A stretch of 64,000 nucleotides of DNA, from contig NC_061119.1 of NCBI RefSeq assembly GCF_002878395.1, positions 16,156,855 through 16,220,854 of the forward strand. The letters are read 5' to 3'. Origin of the DNA: Capsicum annuum (lineage: Eukaryota > Streptophyta > Magnoliopsida > Solanales > Solanaceae). Positions 54,641 through 64,000 of this stretch are shown here, piece after piece; positions within the stretch are counted from its first letter, which is position 1; each line of letters starts with the position of its first letter. The notes under the pieces were generated by a model. The model was not told the DNA's origin and ran no database searches. It saw nothing but the letters and a program-made list of their open reading frames with translations. Both the position numbers and the translations under genes were made by a program.

Positions 54641-55500
54641 TACTCATATCATTATAATATTTTTGGCAACTTTTGGTAGTCTTAATCCCTTTTTTGATGA
54701 CTTTCACTTTCTCAATCACTCGGTGCACAAGGTCAAGCCAAAACAACTAGGTTTCACCTACCTCATACCTACCAATATGTGATCTACACCTCCTTTCATA
54801 GAGAGCCTCAAAAGGAGCCATTTGGATGCTGGAGTGATAGTTATAGTTGTAGTCAAATTGTATAAGTGGCAAATGATCTACCCAGCTACCTTTAAAATTA
54901 ATTACATAGGCCCTTAGCATGTCCGTAAGAGTCTGAATGGTACACTCTACTTGTTCGGTAGTCTTAGGGTGAAAAGTGGTGCTAAAGTTCACCTACGTAC
55001 CTAAATATTTCTGAAAAGATCCCATAAACTAAGAAGAAAATTGCATACCTCGGTAATATATAATAGACACCGGATCCCTATGCAATTAGACTATCTCTTT
55101 AATATATAACTTTGAATAATATTCTCCCGAATAGGTAGATCTCATCGGCAGAAAATGAGCAGGCTTGGTCATTCTATCAATGATAACCCAGATGGAATCG
55201 TACTAATTTTATGAACATGGAAGACTATTAACAAAGTCTATGTTGATTATCCCCCATTTCCACATATGAAAAAACTATGTCTTAGGAGGTACCACCCGGC
55301 CTCAAGTACTTAACCTTAACTTTTTGGCAATTTAAACACTTCGCTACAAAGTTAGCAACATCCCTCTTCATGTTCTTCCACTAAAATTTTTTTTTTAGGT
55401 CGTGTAACATTTTAGTGGAATCGGGGTGTACAACATACCTAGAAGTATGGGCTTTATTCAAAATTCTTTCTCATAATTCATCCATATTCAGCACATACAA
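54641..55500 (-). pseudogene. RT-6 integrase
   Basis: The core end is an open block, 54747-54992: STTFHPKTTEQVECTIQTLT, GSWVDHLPLIQFDYNYNY and MAPFEALYERRCRS. The triad Glu is present (VECT). Upstream parts lie around 55130-55330 with MTKPAHFLPMRST-like text and the zinc region FKELRKQHE-like, heavily decayed. Confidence 0.72.
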
Positions 55501-55676
55501 TCAACCCTAGTATCTCAAAATTCTATCTCCTCCAATTTCAAATGCCATAACCTTTTGTTGGACAACATCTTTCTAGATCTACTTCAATATGGGGTCATTA
55601 ACATACTTTTCCTTAACTTCAGCACATCAGGATGATTTAGTCATCTCTTGAATGAACAACACTGCATCCTCAAAGT

Positions 55677-57110
55677 CTAAGAGTCAAACTCCAAAATTAG
55701 CAAGTCAATAAATATCTCTAAAAAGACTCTTTTTTCCACCTTAATGTGAGAAATACTACCCATGGATAACCTGCTAAGTGTATCATCTACGACATTAGCT
55801 TTACCTGGATGATAGTTCAATCTTATATTGTAATCCTTTAGCAACTCAAGCCACCACCTCTGTATGAGGTTTAAATCATTCTGAGTGAACACATACTATA
55901 AGCTCTTAATCTCTTATGATTAGTAAAAATGTGTACATACACTCCATAAAGATAATGACACCAGATCTTAAGTACAAATTCTTCAATCGAAAACCCTAAA
56001 TCATGAGTGGGGTAATTCTTTTGTGGACTTTAAGCTTCTAAAATGCATAAGACACCACTTTACCATGCTTCATAAGTACACAACTAAGTCTCACCCGGGA
56101 CGCATCGCAATAAACAACAAATCCCTTTGTACCCTTGAGAAAAGTCAAAACTGGAGCCATTGTCAATTGTTCCTTTAGTCTCTTAAAAATACTTTCACAT
56201 GCTTTGGACCATAAGAAGTTCACTTTATTTTGTATGAACCTGGTAAATAGAGTAGCTATAGATGAAAAACTTTCCATGAACTACTTGTAATATCTCGCCA
56301 GACCAATGAAGATTTGAATGTCGGTTGGAATAGTGGATCTTGGCCATTTCTTTACTACTTTAATCATTTGGGGATCAACCTTAATTCCTTAGTAGAAACA
56401 ATATGCCCTAGAAAAGCTATTGCACTGTGCCAGTAATCACACTTTGAGAATTTAACATACAGCTCATGGTCCTTAAGATTTAGAAGGACGGCTCAGAGGT
56501 GATTGGCATGGTCCTCCTCACTCTTGGAGCAAATCAGAATATCATCAATGAAAAATATGACAAATAGATTCAGGAACTGTCGAAACACCCTATTATAAGG
56601 TCCATAAATACTTCAATTGTATTACTCAATCCAAAGGACATGACCAGAAATTCATAATGACCATATCATATTCGAAAAGCTAATATAGAAATGTCATCCT
56701 CCCTAACCTTCAAATGATGATAACCCAAACGAAGGTCTATCTTAGAGAAATACCTAGCACCCTAAAGTTGGTCAAAAAGATCATCATATTTGGGGAAAGG
56801 GTACTTATTATTGATCGTGACCTTGTTTAGCTGACGGTATTCTATAGACATATGAAGTGAACCGTACTTCTTACGTACGAAGTGTATGGTAGCACCTCAT
56901 GTGGAGACACTAAGATGATTGAAACTCTTATTAAAAAGGTCTTTTAACTGATCCTTTAATTCTTTTAGTACTGGTGGAGCCATTTTATATAGTGGAATGG
57001 ATATGGGTTGAATATCAGGAAATAGGTCAATATAAAAATCTATCTCCCTATCTAGAGATATCCAGGACATTATGAGAAAAGAATTCTCAAAATTCATTAA
57101 ACACTAGGAC
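55677..57110 (-). pseudogene. RT-6 reverse transcriptase and RNase H
   Basis: The RT start is at 56897-57097 (PISIPLYKMAPPVLKELKDQ). The active site near 56520-56560 reads FFIDDILICSK, intact. Further blocks: KFSKCDYWHS, ADYYK-like text lost, LTMAPVLTFLKGTKGFVVYC (56100-56220), DASRVRLSCVLMKHGK and, at 55677-55892, [20 protein letters not shown] then DTLSRLSMGSIS. Stops and indels break the frame. Confidence 0.78.
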
Positions 57111-57289
57111 CAGTTTAATAGAAAGATTTTCACTGCTAGAATCTTTGACTCGAATGAGATGGTACAAATAACCTTTGATATGAGATATGAAATAAGATAT
57201 GAACTCCCTCTAGGTGAAAAAAATACCATTCCCACTCTATAACTAGATGATTAGGGAAACAGAAAGTGACTTTTCTAGTTCTACAATCT

Positions 57290-57600
57290 AATGTGACTTA
57301 ACATGAATGGAGCCAATCCATCCCTAATATTGCTTCAAAGTCCACCATGTCAAGCTCTATGAGGTCTACTATAGTATCCCAATGAAAAATAGACACCACA
57401 ATTTTATAAGTTAATATAGAAATGATAGAGTCACCAACATGAGTAGAGATAGAGAAAGGTTTAGAAATATTTCCAGGCTCAAAACCAAAGCTCACAACCA
57501 CATAAGGAGTTACATAAGACCCAAGGTCAAGTAGCATATAAACATTTTGAGAGAAGATCTATAAAATACCCATAACAACATCGGGTGATGCCTTTGAGTC
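57290..57600 (-). pseudogene. RT-6 aspartic protease
   Basis: The minus block at 57298-57537 has MLLDLGSYVTPYVVVSFGFE, DLIELDMVDFEAILGMDWLH. The active site is LDLGS, where the family has LDPGAS or LDTGAT, so one residue is missing. Its sequence is more distant from RT-2 and RT-5 than they are from each other. Confidence 0.72.
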
Positions 57601-57699
57601 TTGGCGAGTTGATAATGAATACACCTAGTTAAAACCTATGCCTGCTCTGATAGTATTTCCTTTAGCAGCTGGGGAAGACAATATAGTAGTTGGGGACTT

Positions 57700-58917
57700 A
57701 GTGCCCTCAAATGTCCCCCTTCATATAGGGTAATCTCTCTAGAAATGGCTAGGAGATGGAAAGTACAACACAAAAACTACTACAATAACACTTTCCTAGG
57801 TGATTCTTCCCATAAAAAATGCAGCGTGGGTATGGCTTAAAGGGTTGAGCCACACTACCATGATATTAAGTACCCTAAATTGTTGACCTACTGATAGGCT
57901 AAAATTATCCATTGGTTAGAGGTTTGGGCATCGGTGTGCTAGCTATTGACTGAGCATTGACCTAAAATTTCATCTTAGACCATTTCTTGTTCCATTGACC
58001 ATCCTGTTGCTGACTACCATCCTGATCTGCTGACCTAGCTTTCTTAGCATGCCTCTGTTTATCCTTTATCTGCTTTTTCTTCTGCTTCCACACCTACTAC
58101 ATATACACTACTAGCCTTGAGATATCCATATCATTATTCGGTGTGTCCCTCTTACATTATAACACCAAATTATTGAAAAGACTGGATGTGAACTTTCTCA
58201 TGTGAGACCTCATATTGGAACCCAACCTTAGGGCATAGCGGACAGTTCGGTGAATTTCAATACATATTCCTTGATGCCCATCTCTCCCTACATTAGATTA
58301 ACGAATTCCTATGCCTTAGCCTCGCTTAATTCATGAGGAAAGAAATGGTCTAGAAAAATATTTAAAAACTCCTCCCATACTATAGGTTCATTATCCTCAC
58401 CTTTCAATTCTTCCCACTTATCAGATTACTTGTAAGGCACCTCTCTCAACTAATAGGAAACAAACTCTACTCTCACTATATCACCAATATGCATGACCCT
58501 AAATATTTTCTCCGTATCATCAAAAAGCTCTTGAGGATCCTTCTCAATATTACTACCCATAAAGGTGGGTGGGTTCGGTCTCATGAATTCACCAATCGGA
58601 GAAATTTTAGAAAAACTAGTGACAGAGCTCATATTTCAAGACCGACAAGACTGTGATGCAACAAGCTGAGCAAGTATTTGGATAGACTAAAAGAACTCAA
58701 CATTTAAGACCTCTCTCTATAGAGACTAAGTATGGTTCGTATCGACCTGAGGAACTTGGGGAGGGATAGTAGGGACTGGTAGGACTCCTGGAGGAGAAGT
58801 GAATTTTGGAGTACGGGCTCTAAATAGTTCCACATCTCATATGAAGGGACAACCTCTTCAGCATTTATCCTAATGGAAATAGAGGTTCTGGTTGAGGTAT
58901 TCTGACTGTTGGTTCAT
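57700..58917 (-). pseudogene. RT-6 gag
   Basis: A possible start codon is at 58915-58917 (MNQQSEYLNQN). The capsid block at 58450-58632 has FMRPNPPTFMGSNIEKDPQE, then EEFLNIFLDHFFPHEL and GIKEYVLKFTELS (58250-58400), the typical Ty3/gypsy gag core. The Cys-rich knuckle is not recognisable near 57750-57850. The text between start and core is decayed. Confidence 0.68.
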
Positions 58918-59106
58918 TGTGGAAGCATATGTGAAAGCAAAAAGTCAGAAGTTAAAACTAAACTCAACAGCACAAACTAAAACATGAAAAAAGGAAAACA
59001 TTCCTAAATTCTTCATAACCTCCCTCATGTAAATATGTTGTGATACACACCTATAAGAAGGACTCTACTTGACATGGTTTTGTAGACACCCTAGAACCCT
59101 AAACTT

Positions 59107-59119
59107 GGCTCTGATACCA
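59107..59119 (-). other. RT-6 primer binding site
   Basis: Minus TGGTATCAGAGCC, a perfect match for initiator tRNA-Met. It adjoins the 5' LTR. Confidence 0.88.
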
Positions 59120-59122
59120 AGC

Positions 59123-60314
59123 TTTTCAAAACCCGAGTTGAGGTCCTAGCCGCAATAGGCATCCCAAATCACAAGGGCCCGAGATACCCCTTAGTATACA
59201 ACCATAAGCATAATTCATATATATGAAGCATAAGGTAAACTTAAAAAGAGAAAAAGTCTCATAATTAAATTTAATACATATTGTCATACTAAGACATAAA
59301 ACTTAATCTTTTCTACGAAGCCTCTACTGAATACTAGTCTGTCTATACCAGGACAAGGTCCCTGGGTTAATCATGAAACTGAAAGAAATTAACACTTGAA
59401 GAAATGCCTTCCGAAGTAAGGAAGGATCACCACCGCAGATTTTCTAAAAGTGGCCTACTGTTGCACTATACTATGAGAATGTGACTTAGAACCTACATTA
59501 AGAGATAATATAGCTGCACAAGGACGGTTAATACTTGGAATGTATTGGTATGCAGAACAATCCAAAAGTAACATATATTTCACATCAAATAATTGAGAGC
59601 CTTGTGAAAGCAATTTAACATAGTAGAAATAAAAAACACATGGGCATAGTAAAAAGCTTCAATCAATCTTGTAAAACATAGACTCAACTCTTTTCTTTAA
59701 TTCTAAGCTAGGTGGAATCCCTGACCTTTCTACTACTCATGGGTTTTATAGGTCCGAATTTAACTCATCGGTCAATCCTCCGATTCGAGTTTGTCACAAG
59801 GATTGGAGTCCTACATAGTAGGTTGGGGAAATTATACATTGGCCATCCGCATATCAATACTAAGCTAAATTTTTTTGTGTTGGTAAAACACGATTTCAGG
59901 CTGTAAGTTTTCAACTCAGGTCTTCTCTGTTAAGCATCAAACTCTCTTAAAGCCCATTTTTAACCTCTTAAAATAATTGTTCATGCTTATATATGTTCAT
60001 CTCTTAATCTATTAAGGGCATTTCATAACAAGATATCAGACTTGCAAGTCGTATCATATCATACCATATTGTATCCATATCCCATTTATTCAAAAACTTA
60101 TTACTGAACACCAAGATTATTTAAATATCACAAAATAGTTCTATTTTGAAAAGGACATACAAGTTTAGGCAAAGCAATTTTCTTTCTAGACATAAATCTT
60201 AGGTGTTCATTCCTTTCATAAATCATACAAGTTTATGAGAAAATACGAGTATTTTGAAATACAAAGATTCTCTCTAAAAATCATGTGAACAATCAATCCA
60301 TAATGTGATAAAAG
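59123..60314 (-). repeat. RT-6 5' LTR, truncated
   Basis: Matches the 3' LTR from its inner end to about 60314 (last clear match TCCATAATGTGATAA against TCCATGATTTGATAA at 53483). The following GC patch and TGT terminus are absent. Its inner terminus reads TTTTCAAAACCCGAG, where the other copy has TTCACTACCTGAACC, so the usual GTCACGAC motif is corrupted in both. Confidence 0.75.
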
Positions 60315-60590
60315 AAGCTATCGAACATCAATCTTTTTAGCCATTTGAGAACCCACAACAATTGTTAAATGCATAATTCTTATCATCAAAATGGGGTTAA
60401 TATTTTAACCACTTCAATTACTTTAAAACCCATAACGTAAACACATGAATAAAATTCCAATTTTATAGAAAACCCCATAGAAACTACATAATATTATCAT
60501 AACAAGGGGGTTTTATAATCATGTTTTCAAATTAATTTCAAAGTCCATAATTTAGCATATAAAGTTTATCAAAATAGCATACTTATGCCC
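60315..60590. other. Unassigned spacer
   Basis: A+T-rich, no gene. It could be diverged LTR sequence of a third copy, but nothing aligns clearly with the RT-6 3' LTR here. Confidence 0.4.
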
Positions 60591-62299
60591 ATTGTTTTGC
60601 AGAAATTTTGACTTTTGAAAGAGAGTCGCCACTTAATTTTGAAAAGAAATTCAGAAACCTTTAGAAAGTTACTTCAAACGATGCAAAACAGGAAAATCAT
60701 TTAAGTTTAGCGATTCTAGATAAGAGGTTCCTATTAACTTTTTAGGAAGGTGTTAGGCACCTAAAACGTTTGCTAACTTGAGGTTATCCGGACTATTTGA
60801 AAATTGTCTTTTGATTAACTTCGAAAAGTGATTGGATTTTTGGAAGGAAAACGATTCTAGAAATATTTTCATGTTCCTGTAAAACTAATTTTTAGCGACT
60901 TAATTAGGGATTCAACTAGTTTCGCAAGAAAGCACGTAAACAAGTAAAGAAAAGGGGGAAAGGGGAGAAGTGATGATTTAGGCTTTTGGACCAAACCAAC
61001 AAAACCTGTCCTAGTCTAATTGAGCCTTCGACCTATTTCACCTGCCCTAATCTAGCTTTCGAGCTTTTGGCCCAAATCCTCTCCACCTGTCTTAAATACA
61101 ACTTTGGCTTCGGGGCCCAAATGAATGAATAAGTTAAACAAATAAATAAATAAATACAATAAGAAATAAACTAATAAGGGAATGATCTTTTTAAGCCTCT
61201 TGGTCGCTTCAATGATGGGAATTTGACCCATTCTCGTCTTCCGAATCCACGTATCCATATTCAATGGGATAAATGTTTGGGCTTAGTTCAATGAGGTGAG
61301 ACTCATGGTCCCATAGCGAAGATGCAAAGATGAAAAAGAGCCCATATAGGACTCAAACGTGTCCACATACAAAGTAAAAGGTAAGGAAATTAATATATGT
61401 TTGAGAGTTAGATACTTAACAAATAAGTGATGACATAAAAAAGGAGCACATTTTGTACACGAATTACATAGTACTACATGGTCTAATTAAAAGAAACATC
61501 ATGTAAAGCTACTCATTCACTTCACTCATAGAAATATCACCTTAAACTTTACCAATCAGAAAGCATAGACTTAAGAGAAAAGACCAATTATATAGATTGA
61601 TTAAAATAAATCTTGCTTTATTCTAAAATTAATGGCTAAGAGGTGATTCATCACAAGATTATTGAAGCAAAATATCTATATATATTGGACTAAATAATTA
61701 AACCGGGTAGAAAATAACTGAGAAAAAAAAATATCACAAACAATGAATCAACAAGTAGCAACAAATGACACATACTAACAAAGACAAAACAGAGAAAAGA
61801 TAAACTTCAAGTATTTTGTTGAAAGAAACATTGGAAACATAGATTGGTATCCAAAAGACAACAGAATCATCATTTTCTACCTAATGGCCTTGCAAAAGCT
61901 TAAGAGTTTGAGCCTATGAGCCAAAATTAAACCAAAGTAACAAGGGTATTGACAAGAAACTATTCTAATTGAAACCAAAAGAATTACTTGATACCTTAAA
62001 ACAAATTTGTTTTATATTTTTTAGCAATGAGAGAAAGAAGGAATGAATCACCACCTCAAGCATAAGTAGGTTTGAACATCATTATGCGAGAAGAAAGAAA
62101 CACATTATCTATCTTGGTCATTCTAAAAAGTCGAAAGGAAAACCAATTCTGATCGAAATAGAACAACTAACATATTATCAATCGACTTCAAAGACCACCA
62201 AACAAGATCCGACTCAACTGTATGTTATGTAAAAAAAATTAGATGCTTACTGTAACACAACAAAATACAAGTATTACAACAATGATGTTCAAGGTTTGA

Positions 62300-62510
62300 G
62301 ACAACTATATTTAGGCTCCAAAACAATATCATTCCAGCTAAAAGAATAGCAATATTTAGGCTAAAAAAAAATAACAATATTCAGGCCTACAAGACAACAT
62401 AATTTAGATTAAAAAGGAACCACAATATTTAGGTTGAAAAACAACAATATTTAGACTCAAAAATAAAAATATTCAATCTCAAAAGTAACACTATTTGGAC
62501 TGAAAAATCA
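62300..62510. repeat. Degenerate AATATTTAGGCT-type tandem array
   Basis: The words CAATATTTAGGCT, CAATATTCAGGCC, CAATATTTAGGTTG and CAATATTTAGACTC recur every 25-35 bases with A-rich spacers, at least six times. The array is too diverged for a simple satellite and may be a promoter-linked subrepeat of the surrounding LTR. Confidence 0.6.
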
Positions 62511-63370
62511 GTAACAGCTTTGTCGGAGATCAAAACCATGCCTACATAAATTACGACGAAAAAATTGGATCGAGACCAACGAACAACATGAGGATAATCT
62601 AGTAAGTCAAAAAGATCGAAACAAACATACAAAATTGGGTAGGGAAAAAAAGATTTAAGCATAAACATTGATGCAACAAAACAACATAGCAACAATCTTT
62701 GCCAGCAGATCCTATGGCCATTATTACCCTCTATAGCAAACGATTCTTAGTCTCAAATAACACTACAATCAAAACAACATCACAAAGAAAGAAACATCTA
62801 AGAAGAAGACCCCAACAAAACTTTAAGTGAGAAGAGGTGTTTACCTCTTATGGGGGGCAGCAAACGGGACAACAAGCTATCAGCATAATTGTCGCTACCG
62901 AAATCTCGTGATGTCAACCACCAACAGAGCGTCTTTTTTCTTTTTCCTCTTAAAGATTTTGAAACCCCCCCAAATTTTTAACTAAATATTTTTAACCCTC
63001 AGCTTTTCTAAAAATATTTCGAACCAACCTTTGCCTATAATACTTCCAATTCAAAAGAGAAAGAAGAGGAGACAAGACAGAAAAAAATTCGCATTTCTTT
63101 CAGCTCCAAAGCCCTTCTCCAAGCCTCAACCTCCCCAATAAGAGAAGAAGACACCCAGAAAGAAAGAAGAAGAAAAAAAACCCTGCCTTCCCGAACCTAA
63201 TCTGGAAAGAACAAGAAAAGAAGCCAAAATTTCCTCTCTTCTTCTTTTTGACTTTCCCAAGACCATAAAAAGAACTTCTACCACTCAAATTTTTGACTCA
63301 GAAAAAAAACACCCCAACTTAGAACCCTAGAGCTACAAATATCCCCCTGTTTCATAGTGACCTGATCGGT

Positions 63371-63380
63371 CTTTATATAG
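63371..63380 (-). promoter_or_regulatory. TATA box (minus strand)
   Basis: Minus strand CTATATAAAG, preceded by GGGGCC. The downstream minus-strand text (toward 63340) has no long frame but holds a pyrimidine-rich stretch typical of a plant transcript leader. It fits an LTR promoter. Confidence 0.5.
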
Positions 63381-64000
63381 GGCCCCAATTCGGGGGGAAT
63401 CTAGGTGTTTAGAAAGGGGAGTAATTAAAAATTTCACTCAGATCAAGCTACCCCCAATAGATTGTACCCCTTTGTACCAAATTCTTTGGATTTTCCCCAA
63501 AAAATTGCATCTGGTGGACCAATAAATGTGGGATACCGAATCCTCTTTTCCAACTAATGAAAGATGCCCAAGTACATACCTAATCCATACCAATATCCTA
63601 AAATATCAGAATATGGTCATTAGATAAGGCCAACTTATGCCTTACTGGAAGGTTCGAGGGTCTTCTCACACAGATTCGCACATGATGGAGTGAGTCTGAG
63701 CGGGATATGGATGGAGGAATCATATTTTTGGTGTTGAAGTGGGTTCGATGGTTTGCTGGGGTTGTACACCATTATTGTATTGAATAGTGTTGATGATTAT
63801 GGATAAGAAGATAAGGGTGGATTGGGCCCGGGTCGCGACTTTCATTGGACTAGTCTAGGGAAGGGAATGGTAGCTGTGAGTTTTAATTGAGGTTGGGCCA
63901 TTGAAATTGCATGAATAAATGGGCCCAGGTCTGATATTGTTTTGTTTTGGGCCGGTGAATAAAGATAAAGAATAGGCTGAAATTTGGGTTATTTAACAAG

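Larger units (their letters stand above)
52304..60314 (-). mobile_element. RT-6: chromovirus with truncated 5' LTR
   Basis: Minus-oriented Ty3/gypsy element. The 3' LTR is at 52304-54094; the internal region with all domains in degenerate form is 54095-59122; the 5' LTR begins at about 59123 and stops matching near 60314. At least a third of the 5' LTR, relative to the 3' copy, is missing. The reverse transcriptase motif FIDD is kept (about 56545), but stops and frameshifts are frequent. It is a different family from RT-2, RT-4 and RT-5: its polypurine tract and GPY/chromodomain text differ. Confidence 0.85.
60591..64000 (-). repeat. Ogre/Tat-like long LTR fragment (tentative)
   Basis: At 60635-60770 the plus text has GAGAGTCGCCACTTAATTTT and GGAAGGTGTTAGGCACC, a paired signature I associate with long LTRs of Ogre/Tat Ty3/gypsy elements. 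A TATA box on the minus strand (63371-63380), followed on that strand by the text of a plausible transcript, gives minus orientation. A run of repeated pieces (61000-61120: GCTTTTGGACC, CTTTTGGCCC, TTCGGGGCCC) and a tract of degenerate repeats (62300-62510) lie inside. No coding motif is found. Neither LTR end is seen: the left edge is approximate and the right edge is outside the window. Confidence 0.35.

Noticed and set aside
63100..63288. Minus-strand Phe/Leu/Lys-rich small frame
   Set aside because: Derived from purine/pyrimidine-biased low-complexity sequence of a transcript-leader kind; no start context or domain.
1..64000. CRISPR arrays, bacterial operons, tRNA or rRNA genes
   Set aside because: No regularly spaced direct repeats with unique spacers, no Shine-Dalgarno-led gene clusters, and no rRNA or full tRNA sequence were seen. 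The tRNA-like bases are primer binding sites and SINE promoter boxes.

Overview
The window is plant nuclear DNA, A+T-rich and almost entirely repetitive. A Solanaceae genome is the best fit. The evidence is several chromodomain-bearing Ty3/gypsy elements (Tekay/Del-type chromoviruses) with 2.4-2.7 kb LTRs, a 3' fragment that looks like the TS/SolS SINE family of Solanaceae, an Au-type SINE, and a broken F-box gene. The species cannot be fixed from sequence alone. I see no intact protein-coding gene. All element names (RT-1 to RT-6) are mine.

Layout: 1-4124 is the 5' part of a minus-strand, apparently non-coding LTR element (RT-1), running off the left edge. 4130-7420 is a decayed Ty1/copia gag-integrase remnant (minus), followed by probable LTR/leader sequence to about 8045. 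8047-8690 is a broken, unrecognised coding remnant. 10008-21225 is a near-perfect inverted repeat (arms 556 and 555 nt, 44-nt loop) carrying protein-like sequence. Its right arm is split by a complete 10,058-bp chromovirus (RT-2, minus, 11004-21061) with a 5-bp target duplication.

21416-47738 is a nest. The outer element RT-3 (plus) has two LTRs, a primer site and a polypurine tract but no recognisable gag-pol. Inside its internal region sits RT-4 (25347-33851, perfect ATAAG duplication), which has lost gag and protease. Inside its 3' LTR sits RT-5 (35261-45307, TGAAA/TGAAT duplication), a full-domain-order but dead chromovirus. A SINE fragment occurs only in the RT-3 3' LTR.

47739-52303 is the least element-rich stretch: an F-box-associated-domain pseudogene, an Au-like SINE, a possible MITE and a copia-LTR-like patch. 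52304-60314 is RT-6, a minus-strand chromovirus whose 5' LTR is truncated. 60590 to the right end resembles a long LTR of the Ogre/Tat type, minus, with a TATA box near 63375.

The coding elements share one order: gag with zinc knuckle, protease, reverse transcriptase, RNase H, integrase, chromodomain. None is intact. The lesions differ: catalytic Asp to Asn in RT-2 reverse transcriptase; loss of gag-protease and integrase Glu to Lys in RT-4; deletion of the reverse transcriptase catalytic motif and about twenty stops, mostly CAG/CAA/CGA to stop, in RT-5. The most unusual object is the inverted repeat, which if transcribed would fold into a long hairpin containing captured coding sequence.
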